Source: an uncultured Mollicutes bacterium
GTDB taxonomy: Bacteria > Bacillota_I > Bacilli_A > ML615J-28 > CAG-313
Length of the DNA stretch: 64,000 bases
NCBI GenBank assembly: GCA_900548675.1
Contig: URLJ01000004.1
Location: 1-64,000, forward strand
Direction of reading: 5' to 3'
A program made the translations under genes and the position numbers. This document shows, in pieces, positions 1-8,082 of this stretch; position 1 is the stretch's first letter; each line of letters begins with the position of its first letter. The notes below the pieces were generated by a model, which saw nothing but the letters and a program-made list of their open reading frames with translations, had not been told where the DNA came from and searched no databases.

Positions 1-40
1 AAATTAATTGGGGGTCACATATCTGACCCCCAGTTAATTT
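1..40. repeat. Long inverted repeat at window edge
   Basis: Bases 1-17 pair with 24-40 (17 bp with one G-T wobble, GGGGGTCA/TGACCCCC core, loop catatc). The arm starts at base 1 and may extend past the window. A second partial right arm (TAACCCCCAG at 53-62) follows without a matching left arm. There is no T-run on either strand, so a plain terminator for ispH is not convincing; it may be the edge of a repeat or mobile element outside the window. Confidence 0.6.
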
Positions 41-112
41 AAAGGTATATCTTAACCCCCAGCAAATTTATATAATCAGTAAAAGTACTTAAAAACCTAA
101 GGGGTATTAATT

Positions 113-1051
113 TTATATATAATCTTCGCCTTTTAAAGCTGATTTAATAGAATCGTTTTTATAAGTATCTAGATGATTGAGAATTTCAACTATTTCGTTA
201 ACAATTGCAAGAGGAGTAGAAGTCCCAGAAGCAATAATGATGTTATGATATTTTTTCAATTCATTAAAATTAAGATCATTTGCGGTTTCAATTAAGTAAC
301 TAGTTAAATTGCCTTCTTCTTTAGCAGTTTCTAATAATTTTTGGGTGTTGTTACTCATTTTGTCACCTACTGCTAAAAAGCAAGTATTAGGGTTGCCATA
401 ATATGTTTTTAATATATGCAATAACTGCTCTTGACGAACCTTTGTAGCGTGACAACTAGTTGCTTTATTAATAATTTTGGGATATATCATTTTAATATTT
501 GAAGCCATTTCAGTAATTTTTGGTTCTGACATAGTTGTTTGACACATTAAAATCAGTTTTTCGCTATGGATGGTGTTCGCAATGTCGTTGCTATTTTCAA
601 TCAAATGAACTTTTTGACTACAAGACAAGGCATATTCTGTTTCTGGGTGTTTATTTTTACCATAATAAAGAATTGTATATCCTTCTTTTGCATAATCAAT
701 CAAATTATTAATGGACTTCTTTACAATTGGACATGTTGTATCTAGTAAATAAAGACCTTTTTCTAATATTTTATTTTTTATTTCATCGCTTGCCCCATGG
801 GCTGTTATTACGATTGTTCCGGCGTTGATATTATCAATTAACGAGAGTTTAGATTCACCCTTTAGGATTGTTACTCCTTTGGCTTTAAAAAATTCACTAA
901 CATATTTATTGTGAACCAAGTCGCCTAATAGATAGAAAGGTTTAGGGAAATCACTATTCTCAAGAGCGTTATATAATAATGAGACAGAGTTCTTTACACC
1001 AAAGCAAAAACCTTGGCTTTTTAGAGGAATAATGTGATGATTTTTTTTCAT
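113..1051 (-). CDS. ispH: 4-hydroxy-3-methylbut-2-enyl diphosphate reductase
   Basis: Last enzyme of the methylerythritol phosphate pathway; reduces HMBPP to IPP and DMAPP using a [4Fe-4S] cluster in the cytoplasm. The 312-residue protein has the family landmarks: GFCFGVKNS near the N terminus with the first cluster Cys, TAHGAS, DTTCPIV with the second Cys, KHPET, SCHATKVRQE with the third Cys, and SGTSTP near the C terminus. The start at 1051 follows AAGGAGAGAT; the upstream GTG at 1066 lies beside that Shine-Dalgarno and is unlikely. It is monocistronic and divergent from efp. Family assignment is firm from the motifs. Confidence 0.95.
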   Translation of the reverse strand: MKKNHHIIPLKSQGFCFGVKNSVSLLYNALENSDFPKPFYLLGDLVHNKYVSEFFKAKGVTILKGESKLSLIDNINAGTIVITAHGASDEIKNKILEKGLYLLDTTCPIVKKSINNLIDYAKEGYTILYYGKNKHPETEYALSCSQKVHLIENSNDIANTIHSEKLILMCQTTMSEPKITEMASNIKMIYPKIINKATSCHATKVRQEQLLHILKTYYGNPNTCFLAVGDKMSNNTQKLLETAKEEGNLTSYLIETANDLNFNELKKYHNIIIASGTSTPLAIVNEIVEILNHLDTYKNDSIKSALKGEDYI

Positions 1052-1161
1052 ATATCTCTCCTTCACTTATTATATTATATCGTATTTGTTTTTAAAAAAT
1101 CACAAAAACGCACGAGATAATAAAAAACTTTAAAAAAAAATAAGATTACTTTTTAAATAAC

Positions 1162-1190
1162 TTGAATTATTTTATAAAATTTGGTATAAT
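1162..1190 (+). promoter_or_regulatory. Promoter of efp
   Basis: TTGAAT (1162-1167), 17-bp spacer, TATAAT (1185-1190) with an extended TGG just before the -10. It lies 40 bp upstream of the efp start codon. Confidence 0.75.
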
Positions 1191-1230
1191 AAAAAAAAAT
1201 ATAAAAGAAATATGAAAGGAATATATTAAT

Positions 1231-1788
1231 ATGATTACAACAAGCGATTTTAAAACAGGTATGACAATCATTTACAATGGTGATCCATGTGTTATTTTAG
1301 ATTTCCAACATGTAAAACCAGGTAAAGGTCAAGCATTTGTTCGTACTAAATTACGTAACTATCGCACAGGTTCTACAATTGATTATTCATTTAATGCTGG
1401 TGTAAAAGTAGAACAAGCTATGATTGAAAAACGTAAAATGCAATATTCTTACAATAGTGGTGATTCTTATTGCTTTATGGATCTAGAAACATGGGAACAA
1501 TTAGAAATACCTGCATCAAGAATGAAATGGGAAGCTAACTTTATTCTTGAAGGTATGGAAATTGAAATAGTAATGTATGGTTCAGAAGTATTAGGTATCA
1601 ATATCCCTGAAAAGGTTGCTTTAACAGTTACAGAAAGTGCCCCTGCAGTTGCTGGTAATACTGCAACAAACGCACAAAAAGAAGTAACACTTGAAACAGG
1701 ATGGAAAGTAAGAGTACCATTATTTATCAATGAAGGTGACAAAATCATCGTTACTACTTTTGACGGAAAATATTCATCAAGAGCATAA
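1231..1788 (+). CDS. efp: Elongation factor P
   Basis: Binds the ribosome between P and E sites and relieves stalling at polyproline stretches. The 185-residue length and three beta-barrel organisation match the family. The N-terminal KOW-like domain has the loop HVKPGKGQAFVRTKLR with Lys32 at the tip, the position that is modified in many bacteria or left bare in others; no modification gene is seen in this window. The ATG at 1231 follows GAAAGGAATAT. It has its own promoter and a strong terminator, so it is probably transcribed alone. Confidence 0.97.
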   Translation: MITTSDFKTGMTIIYNGDPCVILDFQHVKPGKGQAFVRTKLRNYRTGSTIDYSFNAGVKVEQAMIEKRKMQYSYNSGDSYCFMDLETWEQLEIPASRMKWEANFILEGMEIEIVMYGSEVLGINIPEKVALTVTESAPAVAGNTATNAQKEVTLETGWKVRVPLFINEGDKIIVTTFDGKYSSRA

Positions 1789-1791
1789 TAA

Positions 1792-1839
1792 AAAACTCTT
1801 TTTAAGTGAAAAAAAATCATTTAAAAAGAGTTTTTTTTC
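1792..1839 (+). terminator. Rho-independent terminator after efp
   Basis: Arms AAAACTCTTTTTAA and TTTAAAAAGAGTTTT around an A-rich loop, followed by a T-run. An extended -10 (TGATATAAT, 1846-1854) for the next gene follows directly. Confidence 0.85.
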
Positions 1840-1882
1840 ATTGTATGATATAATTTATGTAAGAAAAAAGAAGGAGAAAAAA

Positions 1883-4003
1883 ATGAAAAAATTATTTAGA
1901 AGAACAACTTATATATCTTTATTATTAGTTTTATTTGTATCTTTGTTTGGTCTTTCTATCAAGGCTGTTAATGCCGATGAGATTGATAAGGTAACTGATG
2001 TAGGTGGTGCTAAGTATCACGTTACGGGAATGGTTGAAGAAAACATCCTTCCTGAAGGAGTTATACAAACAAAATATACCGCCGAAAGTAGTTCCCCTTT
2101 CACTGGTTTTAGTGCTGCTGGTTCAGGTGGCGGTGGTGAAAATGTAGCTGATAAGTACTATCCTCAAAGTGTAAATATTCTTGATATACCAGCTACAGGT
2201 ACTACAAGAATTATTAACTGGACTTATACTTCAGCTACTTCATCAGCAATTTGGACTAAAGCAACAGTGGTTGAAATGGCTAAAAACTTTGAACAGAACA
2301 ACCCAGGATGGAAAGTTATTGCAGCTGTAAATGGCGACTTTTTCGATATCAATGCTAAAGGTAATCTTCCATACCAAACAAGCGGTGTAGCAGTTTGCGA
2401 TGGTGAAGTTATAAGACCTATTAAATCTGGTGTTTCAGTAGGATTTAAGACTGAAAATTCAAGAAAATATTATATAAATAGTTCTGATTTTAGTTGCTCA
2501 GAAAATCATGTTTTAACTACATATGATGAAAATGGTAATGTACTTGCTACATTTGAAGTAAAACATATGAATGAAATGCCTACAGCGAACGAAACTGCTA
2601 TTTATTATCCATATCCAAGTAGTCCAACGGAATATACAAATCCTACTCTTCCTAGTGGTGGGTACGTATCTATTTTACCTGATCGTATGGCACCAATGAG
2701 TAATAGTATGGTATATGCCAAAGGTTCAGTAGAATTGAGCGATGCAACAGTAGAACTTGTAAGGGGTCAATTTGGTGTTTATACTAACAATTTAGAAGTT
2801 AAAAAAGCCCTTGAAGAAGCACATAAAGTAAGAGTACAACGTGAGGTAACAGGAACATACGCTGGATGCGAAAATATCTCTGGTGGTGGAGTTAGACTTG
2901 TTGCCGAAGGAAAAGGTCTTTATTCTGATGATAAATCAAGACACCCACGTACAATGGTAGGTGTTAAAGCCGATGGTACAATCGTTTTTGCGACTGTTGA
3001 TGGTCGTCAACCTTCTAATAATATGTATGGTATGACTGATATGGAAATGAGTGCTTTAATGGAATATCATGGTTGTGTTGAAGCTAACAACATGGATGGC
3101 GGTGGTTCAACAACAATGATTATTCGCGAAGGCAATGGATTTAGAGTTATGAATAGCCCTTCTGATAAAACAGAAAGACGCGACGCTAATGCTCTATTAG
3201 TTGTCGTTCCATCTCTTTCATTAGAAATTAGTGAAATAGGCACAACATCATTTGAATTAAATATTCCTACAATTGATGCAAGAATAACAATTAGTGATTT
3301 AGTAGTTGATGTTAATAATCAAAAATTCACTGCCGAAAATGACAAAGTCGTTGTTACTGGTCTTAATCCTGGTGAAGAATATAAAGTTAACTATACTTTT
3401 AATCTTACTTATGATGGTAAAACAACTTCAGAAAATGGTACAGAGTTCATAGTTAAAACCAGCAAAATATTGCCAATAGTCAAAGTGTTTAAGTGTACAT
3501 ATGATGGTGAAACATATACTATCGATTACGAATTAGATGATCCACAAGGTACAATAGATAGTGTATATTTTAAGTTTGATAGACGAACGGTAAATGCCAC
3601 TGATCTAACATCAAAAACTTTAACTTATAAGTCAGAGAGTGTAGAAACTGTAAGCATTTATTATAGCTATAACACAGGTGCGACTAACAGTAGTTACCAA
3701 ACAGGATCAGAAACACTTTGTAAAGTTGTATTTGATAATGATGGTGATATAACAGAAGAGTTTGTAAGAAGAGGCGAACTAGTTAAAGAGAAAAAAGTTA
3801 AAATGCCAGGGTATGTATTTGATGGTTGGTACTTAGATGATGCAAAATTTAATTTTAAAGAACCAATTACTGAAAATATTATTTTAACTGCTCAATATAG
3901 TGAAAAAACTAATAATAGTGGCATAAATTGTGGAGCTGCTACAATAGTTAATTTATGTTCTTTAATAGCTATAGCTACATTACTAATTTTAAAACGCAAA
4001 TAA
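1883..4003 (+). CDS. Secreted phosphodiester glycosidase (NAGPA-type), surface-anchored
   Basis: 706 residues. An N-terminal signal peptide (KKLFRR then a hydrophobic stretch ending near VNADE) targets it outside the cell. Residues about 75-440 are a phosphodiester glycosidase domain (NAGPA, EpsL-type): AVNGDFFDINAKG, RHPRTMVGVKADG and NNMDGGGSTTM are its typical motifs. A fibronectin-like stretch follows, then one InlB B-repeat-like module (FDNDGD...GYVFDGWYLDD), then a C-terminal membrane helix ending in KRK. There is no LPXTG, so anchoring is by the tail helix. The family removes sugar from phosphodiester-linked glycans; the substrate here is unknown. The start at 1883 follows AAGGAG and gives the signal peptide; the open frame extends further upstream without support. 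Confidence 0.88.
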   Translation: MKKLFRRTTYISLLLVLFVSLFGLSIKAVNADEIDKVTDVGGAKYHVTGMVEENILPEGVIQTKYTAESSSPFTGFSAAGSGGGGENVADKYYPQSVNILDIPATGTTRIINWTYTSATSSAIWTKATVVEMAKNFEQNNPGWKVIAAVNGDFFDINAKGNLPYQTSGVAVCDGEVIRPIKSGVSVGFKTENSRKYYINSSDFSCSENHVLTTYDENGNVLATFEVKHMNEMPTANETAIYYPYPSSPTEYTNPTLPSGGYVSILPDRMAPMSNSMVYAKGSVELSDATVELVRGQFGVYTNNLEVKKALEEAHKVRVQREVTGTYAGCENISGGGVRLVAEGKGLYSDDKSRHPRTMVGVKADGTIVFATVDGRQPSNNMYGMTDMEMSALMEYHGCVEANNMDGGGSTTMIIREGNGFRVMNSPSDKTERRDANALLVVVPSLSLEISEIGTTSFELNIPTIDARITISDLVVDVNNQKFTAENDKVVVTGLNPGEEYKVNYTFNLTYDGKTTSENGTEFIVKTSKILPIVKVFKCTYDGETYTIDYELDDPQGTIDSVYFKFDRRTVNATDLTSKTLTYKSESVETVSIYYSYNTGATNSSYQTGSETLCKVVFDNDGDITEEFVRRGELVKEKKVKMPGYVFDGWYLDDAKFNFKEPITENIILTAQYSEKTNNSGINCGAATIVNLCSLIAIATLLILKRK

Positions 4004-4020
4004 ATTAAAATAATTATAAC

Positions 4021-4078
4021 AAAATGTCTCTAAGGCAGACTGTGAAAAATGTTCACTATTTACTTTAGAGGCATTTTT
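4021..4078 (+). terminator. Rho-independent terminator with nested hairpin
   Basis: Outer arms AAAATGTCTCTAAG (4021-4034) and CTTTAGAGGCATTTT (4063-4077), with a small inner hairpin GTGAAAAATGTTCAC at 4042-4056. It ends the glycosidase transcript. Confidence 0.75.
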
Positions 4079-4140
4079 ATTATCCAATTAATGTACAAAT
4101 AAAAGTATGAATTCATATAATAGTACGAGGGGTGTTGATT

Positions 4141-5283
4141 TTGAATAAAGATATTTCAAATATAGCTAATCTTGTAAAAAATAAAGAAGGTATAGATGCG
4201 ACAATGGGAATGCTGATGGATGAAGACAAAAATATAATATATGCAAAAGCATTTAAGGAAGAAATGTTTAAGTTATCAGATTCTGCCATTTTTCCTTATG
4301 CGCGTACAACTTTATCTAAAAATTTAGAAGAAGGCATTAGTAACTGGTTAAATCTCTCACATTATAGTATTCCATATGAAATATCTATGACCATGGGGGC
4401 AACAGGAGCTTTATCTCAGTTATTTTCACTTTACCAAAACGTTAAAAGAAAACAAATATTAATACCTAACTTAAGTTGGTCAAATTATGATAATATTGCT
4501 GAAACACATGGATATGATGTCTTCAAATATCAATTGTTTAATGAAAAAAATACATTTGATATAAAAAGTTTTGAGAAACTACTTCGAAAGCTTGTTGTAA
4601 AAAAAGGCATAACTATTATAATTCTTAACTTTCCTGCACATAATCCGACCGGTTATACACTCACTAAAGAAGAATTAGCAATGATAACAAAAATAATAAA
4701 TGCGTATCATTCAAAACATCATCCATTGAAAATAGCTTTTGATATAACTTATAATGAATATGATGATATGAATATTAACCTAACATCATTAAAAAGAGGT
4801 GTTGATAAATATTTTATTTATAGTTTTTCCAAAAGCATGGGACTCTATGGTCTTAGAATAGGGATGCTTATTTATTATAGTTATTATAAAAATAATCTTT
4901 TTAAATTTGTTGAAAAAACAAAAAAATTATCTAGAACCACATGGGGATCAAACAACAATGGTGTGCTCAATGCTTTGGGAATGGTACTTACTGATAATGA
5001 AAAAGTAATAGAAATGAAAGAAAATATTAAAAAAAACATTTGCTTATTAAATAAAAGAGCCAATCTTTTTTTAGAAAACATAGATGAAAAAGATCTTTAT
5101 CCCTATAATAGGGGGTTCTATATAACGATAAAAACAAAAAATGCTACTAAAATGTTAGAATATTTGTTTAATAATAACGTATATGCAGTAGAAGTAGATG
5201 ATGGTGTTCGATTTTCGATTGCAAGACTTTCTGAAAAAGAAATAAAACAAGTTATCAAAGTACTAAAAAGATACTTAGAATAA
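4141..5283 (+). CDS. PLP-dependent aminotransferase, class I/II
   Basis: Transfers an amino group between an amino acid and a 2-oxo acid with pyridoxal phosphate. The 380-residue protein shows the class I/II fold landmarks: NFPAHNPTGYTL (Asn binding PLP), DITYNEYDD, and YSFSKSMGLYGLRIG in which the Lys of FSKS is the Schiff-base lysine and the Arg binds the PLP phosphate. The substrate cannot be read from sequence; aspartate or aromatic amino acids are usual for this motif set. TTG at 4141 is chosen because GAGGGG lies about 8 bases upstream; GTG at 4132 overlaps that site. A -10 TATAAT is at 4116-4121. It stands alone before the tRNA cluster. Confidence 0.85.
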   Translation: MNKDISNIANLVKNKEGIDATMGMLMDEDKNIIYAKAFKEEMFKLSDSAIFPYARTTLSKNLEEGISNWLNLSHYSIPYEISMTMGATGALSQLFSLYQNVKRKQILIPNLSWSNYDNIAETHGYDVFKYQLFNEKNTFDIKSFEKLLRKLVVKKGITIIILNFPAHNPTGYTLTKEELAMITKIINAYHSKHHPLKIAFDITYNEYDDMNINLTSLKRGVDKYFIYSFSKSMGLYGLRIGMLIYYSYYKNNLFKFVEKTKKLSRTTWGSNNNGVLNALGMVLTDNEKVIEMKENIKKNICLLNKRANLFLENIDEKDLYPYNRGFYITIKTKNATKMLEYLFNNNVYAVEVDDGVRFSIARLSEKEIKQVIKVLKRYLE

Positions 5284-5311
5284 AAATAATATGTAAATTA
5301 AAACAAAATGC

Positions 5312-5340
5312 TTGCAAAAAAATGTGACGTATGGTATAAT
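5312..5340 (+). promoter_or_regulatory. Promoter of the tRNA cluster
   Basis: TTGCAA (5312-5317), 17-bp spacer, TATAAT (5335-5340), 42 bp upstream of the first tRNA. Confidence 0.85.
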
Positions 5341-5382
5341 ATTGAAGCGTTGAAAGATATACATCATTCAATAGAAAGATAT

Positions 5383-5465
5383 GCGGGCGTGGCGGAACTG
5401 GCAGACGCGCTAGACTTAGGATCTAGTTCTTCGGAGTGCAGGTTCGATTCCTGTCGCCCGCACCA
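5383..5465 (+). tRNA. tRNA-Leu (TAG)
   Basis: Acceptor GCGGGCG pairs with CGCCCGC, then A and an encoded CCA. Anticodon TAG sits in loop CTTAGGA. It has the long variable arm of a class II tRNA (GTTCTTCGGAGTGC region) and T arm GGTTCGATTCC. Confidence 0.96.
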
Positions 5466-5471
5466 TCATTT

Positions 5472-5547
5472 GGTTCCATGGTGTAGTGGTTAACATGCCA
5501 GTCTGTCACACTGGAGATCGCGAGTTCAAGTCTCGTTGGAACCGCCA
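5472..5547 (+). tRNA. tRNA-Asp (GTC)
   Basis: Acceptor GGTTCCA pairs with TGGAACC, then G and encoded CCA. Anticodon stem CCAGT/ACTGG closes loop CTGTCAC, anticodon GTC. Confidence 0.96.
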
Positions 5548-5555
5548 TTTTAAAT

Positions 5556-5632
5556 GCGCCCGTAGTTCAATTGGATAGAATACTTGACTACGGATCAAGG
5601 GGTTGGGGGTTCGAATCCTCTCGGGCGTGCCA
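5556..5632 (+). tRNA. tRNA-Arg (ACG)
   Basis: Acceptor GCGCCCG pairs with CGGGCGT, then G and encoded CCA. Anticodon stem CTTGA/TCAAG closes loop CTACGGA, anticodon ACG; A34 is expected to be converted to inosine by TadA. Confidence 0.96.
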
Positions 5633-5638
5633 TTTTTC

Positions 5639-5667
5639 TTGACAGACAATTTAAAAAGTGGTATAAT
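5639..5667 (+). promoter_or_regulatory. Second, internal promoter in the tRNA cluster
   Basis: Exact consensus TTGACA (5639-5644), 17-bp spacer, TATAAT (5662-5667). It starts just after the tRNA-Arg CCA and serves tRNA-Pro and tRNA-Gly. Confidence 0.88.
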
Positions 5668-5680
5668 ACTTAACGCAATT

Positions 5681-5757
5681 CGGGAAATAGCTCAGCTTGG
5701 TAGAGCGCTTGGTTTGGGACCAAGATGTCGCAGGTTCGAATCCTGTTTTCCCGACCA
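5681..5757 (+). tRNA. tRNA-Pro (TGG)
   Basis: Acceptor CGGGAAA pairs with TTTCCCG, then A and encoded CCA. Anticodon stem CTTGG/CCAAG closes loop TTTGGGA, anticodon TGG. Confidence 0.96.
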
Positions 5758-5760
5758 TCT

Positions 5761-5834
5761 GCAGGTGTAGTTCAACGGCAGAACTTCAGCCTTCCAAGCT
5801 GACTACGTGGGTTCGATTCCCATCACCTGCTCCA
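5761..5834 (+). tRNA. tRNA-Gly (TCC)
   Basis: Acceptor GCAGGTG pairs with CACCTGC, then T and encoded CCA. Anticodon stem TCAGC/GCTGA closes loop CTTCCAA, anticodon TCC. Last gene of the cluster; accessory DNA begins just downstream. Confidence 0.96.
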
Positions 5835-5846
5835 TATTGAAAGAAC

Positions 5847-5880
5847 GACTTTGATACAATGCTATCAAGGTCTTTTTTTA
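5847..5880 (+). terminator. Terminator of the tRNA cluster
   Basis: GACTTTGATA pairs with TATCAAGGTC (one G-U) followed by seven T. It contains TTTGATACAAT (5850-5860), repeated exactly at 12105-12115 inside another terminator. Confidence 0.85.
5850..5860 (+). repeat. 11-bp direct repeat, left copy (possible attachment site)
   Basis: TTTGATACAAT, identical to 12105-12115. The two copies bracket the accessory island with the recombinase. Both sit in terminator stems, so chance similarity of terminators is an alternative. Confidence 0.35.
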
Positions 5881-5888
5881 TGCTTTAG

Positions 5889-5942
5889 GGGATTTGAACT
5901 ACGGTAAAACAAGTGGTTTTATCTGGTTTGAGTCCCTTTTTT
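5889..5942 (+). terminator. Long hairpin with T-run downstream of the tRNA cluster
   Basis: GGGATTTGAAC (5889-5899) pairs throughout with GTTTGAGTCCC (5926-5936) allowing G-U pairs; an inner GTAAAAC/GTTTTAT extends it, and six T follow. No gene is seen in 5881-6217; besides this hairpin the stretch holds the repeat array and the promoter listed next. Confidence 0.65.
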
Positions 5943-6002
5943 GTCGTTTTAAAGGCTGTTTTTGAAGGAAATTAGGAAGAAATCAAGCCGATTTTTAAAG
6001 AG

Positions 6003-6095
6003 CGATTACAGATGAAATATCACGATTACACGATATAGCCACAATTACACGATTAGGGCTACATTTACACGATATACCCCACGATTACACGATAT
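6003..6095. repeat. Tandem array of ~20-bp-period motifs (array A)
   Basis: Five copies of a CGATTACACGATAT-like core begin at 6003 (degenerate), 6023, 6042, 6062 and 6082, so spacing is 20, 19, 20 and 20 bp, two helical turns. The cores are conserved and the bases between vary. It lies upstream of the xis-like gene. Function unknown; a multi-site protein binding array is the simplest reading. Confidence 0.8.
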
Positions 6096-6110
6096 TGGAT
6101 TTGTCTAAAA

Positions 6111-6188
6111 TTAAATATCACTAAATATCATCAAATATTATGAAACATAGCCAAAGGAATTGATTTTTTGAATTATTCGTGATATAAT
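6111..6188 (+). promoter_or_regulatory. Promoter of the xis-recombinase pair with 10-bp repeats
   Basis: TTGATT (6160-6165), 17-bp spacer, TATAAT (6183-6188) with extended TGA. Upstream, three 10-bp repeats (TTAAATATCA, CTAAATATCA, TCAAATATTA; 6111-6140) sit on one face of the helix and could be an operator. Confidence 0.65.
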
Positions 6189-6217
6189 AAAATAACTCAA
6201 AGAATCGAGGTTTTTAT

Positions 6218-6409
6218 ATGGAAAAAGATATGCAAGATAAATGGATTAGCATCGAAGACGCAGCTAACTATTTAGGTGTTAAAGTTGTTACAATCCGTGA
6301 ATGGATAAAAAAAGAAAATGGAATTCCTGCACATAAAATTGGCAAACTATGGAAATTCAAAAAAAGCGAACTAGATGAATGGGTAAAAAGCGGAAAAAGT
6401 GCTAAGTAA
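6218..6409 (+). CDS. Excisionase-family helix-turn-helix protein
   Basis: 63 residues, a complete MerR-like winged-helix domain of the excisionase (XisA/Tn916-type) family: WISIEDAANYLGVKVVTIREWI is the helix-turn-helix and IGKLWKFKKSELDEWVKSG the wing and last helix. Such proteins bind DNA near attachment sites and steer recombinase direction, or act as small regulators. It is followed within a few bases by a serine recombinase, which supports a recombination role. ATG 6218 has CGAGG upstream. Its codon use is AT-rich like the chromosome, unlike the recombinase. Confidence 0.85.
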   Translation: MEKDMQDKWISIEDAANYLGVKVVTIREWIKKENGIPAHKIGKLWKFKKSELDEWVKSGKSAK

Positions 6410-7965
6410 GAATAATACCTCAAACAATTAATCCATTAACGCAAATAAAGATAGGCACGACAGCTAAAAAGAAGGTTGCAGCCTATGCTCGTGTTTCAAC
6501 TGATCAAGAAGAACAAGAATCATCATTTGATGCTCAAGTATCACATTTCACCGAGAAGATACAAAGCCGTAGCGATTGGGAGTTCGTGAAGGTGTACTCG
6601 GATGAAGGCATTTCAGGAACATCACTCAAGAAAAGAGATGGTTTCAACCAAATGGTAGCTGATGCACTCGATGGAAAGATTGACTTAATCCTAATGAAAT
6701 CCATATCTAGATTTGCTAGAAACACCTTAGATTTACTTACAACAGTTAGAAAACTAACAGCTAAAGGAGTAGAGGTTTTCTTTGAAGAGCAAAACATAAG
6801 TACGCTAGATGGTGGCGGAGAGTTATTCCTTACCATCATGAGTTCAATCGCCCAAGAGGAGTCCAGAACGATATCAGAAAACGTCAAATGGGGCAAAAGG
6901 GTATCATACAAGAACGGCAACGTGTCATTCGCATATTCTCATTTTCTAGGATATAAGAAGGAAGATGACAAGATTGTAATCGACAAGGAACAAGCCATAG
7001 TCGTAAGGCAAATCTACCAATGGTTCCTAAGGGATGGATTAACTTACAACGCAATCGCAGCTAGATTAATTGATGCAGGTGTTAAGACTCCTGGTGGCAA
7101 GGACAAGTGGACTGCCAACAACATATCGTCAATCCTTACAAACGAGAAATACAAGGGCGATGCAATCCTTCAGAAGACCTACATTGAGAGTTTCCTTACC
7201 CACAAGGTAGTAAAGAATGAGGGTCAGCTACAGAAGTACCATGTTGAAGGTTCCCATCCTGCAATCATAGATGCGGACATGTGGAGCGAGGTTCAGCTTG
7301 AAATCCAAAGAAGAAGGGAAATGGGTAGCAGTTACTCATCAACCGACCTATTCAGTGGCAAGTTAGTGTGCGAATGCTGCGGTTCATTCTTCGGAGCCAA
7401 GGTATGGCACTCAAACAGTCCTCACAGAAGAACCATATATCAATGCAATAGGAAATTCCAAAACAAGTGCGAAACGCCACACCTTACAAAGGAGTTCATT
7501 GAAGAGAGATTCATCGTTGCCTACAACAAGACGATGCTTGATAGGGATGTACTTATCGAAGATACCAAGGAAGGCATAGCACTCTTATGTGATTTCAAGG
7601 GAATAGACGAAAGGCTCGTAGAGCTACAAAACGAGATGGAAGTGGTGTCTGAACTATCCAACAAGATGGTTCAAGAGAACATGCGTAAGTCACAATCCCA
7701 AGAAGAGTACGTGAAGAAGTATGAAGAACTCCTAAAGCGTTATGAAAGGGCAAACGTTGAGTACGGTAGGCTTAAGGATGAGAAGGCACATAAGATTTCA
7801 TTATCCCAAAAGCTAAACTCCTTCATAGAGGAATTGAAGAAGATGCCTATTGCTATAGACCATTTCGATGACACCACATTCAGATTCATGGTAGAGAGAG
7901 TAACGGTATCCAAAGACAAGAAACTAACATTCAAATTTAGAAATGGAAAAGAGATACAAGTATAA
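6406..7965 (+). CDS. Large serine recombinase without a canonical start codon
   Basis: Site-specific recombinase of the resolvase/invertase family. The open frame from 6406 to the stop gives about 519 residues: resolvase domain with KVAAYARVSTDQEEQ (catalytic Ser codon 6496-6498), YSDEGISGTS, then the recombinase domain, a zinc ribbon (CECCG at about 7369-7383, then two further Cys) and a C-terminal coiled coil. Length and order are right for a large serine integrase or transposase. Between the upstream in-frame stop (6403-6405) and GTG 6586 there is no ATG, GTG, TTG or CTG; GTG 6586 would delete the catalytic serine. It must use ATA or ATT (6412, 6415 or 6427), or be inactive. Coordinates give the open frame, not a proven start. 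Codon use (AAG, AAC, ATC, AGG) is richer in G and C than flanking genes, a sign of transfer. Confidence 0.85.
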   Translation, partial: VRIIPQTINPLTQIKIGTTAKKKVAAYARVSTDQEEQESSFDAQVSHFTEKIQSRSDWEFVKVYSDEGISGTSLKKRDGFNQMVADALDGKIDLILMKSISRFARNTLDLLTTVRKLTAKGVEVFFEEQNISTLDGGGELFLTIMSSIAQEESRTISENVKWGKRVSYKNGNVSFAYSHFLGYKKEDDKIVIDKEQAIVVRQIYQWFLRDGLTYNAIAARLIDAGVKTPGGKDKWTANNISSILTNEKYKGDAILQKTYIESFLTHKVVKNEGQLQKYHVEGSHPAIIDADMWSEVQLEIQRRREMGSSYSSTDLFSGKLVCECCGSFFGAKVWHSNSPHRRTIYQCNRKFQNKCETPHLTKEFIEERFIVAYNKTMLDRDVLIEDTKEGIALLCDFKGIDERLVELQNEMEVVSELSNKMVQENMRKSQSQEEYVKKYEELLKRYERANVEYGRLKDEKAHKISLSQKLNSFIEELKKMPIAIDHFDDTTFRFMVERVTVSKDKKLTFKFRNGKEIQV

Positions 7966-7981
7966 AATTGATATCCAATAG

Positions 7982-8012
7982 AACCTTCAGCAGAAATGTT
8001 GGAGGTTTTTTC
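7982..8012 (+). terminator. Terminator after the recombinase
   Basis: AACCTTCA pairs with TGGAGGTT (one G-U), loop about 10 bases, followed by a T-run. Confidence 0.75.
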
Positions 8013-8082
8013 TTTAACGTCTACCAAAACTGTCACCTCCCTCGTCCATATATCAAATAATTTTTAAAAATTAGCAAATTGA

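Noticed and set aside
1467..1820. 117-residue minus-strand ORF
   Set aside because: Shadow of efp on the other strand.
5308..5493. 61-residue plus-strand ORF
   Set aside because: It reads through the tRNA-Leu gene; an artefact.
6003..6095. CRISPR array
   Set aside because: Units are only ~20 bp with 6-8 variable bases, no spacers of 30 bp and no cas genes.
6404..6409. Programmed -1 frameshift producing an Xis-recombinase fusion
   Set aside because: Only AAG-TAA is available, with no slippery heptamer, and the -1 frame has a stop at 6403-6405.
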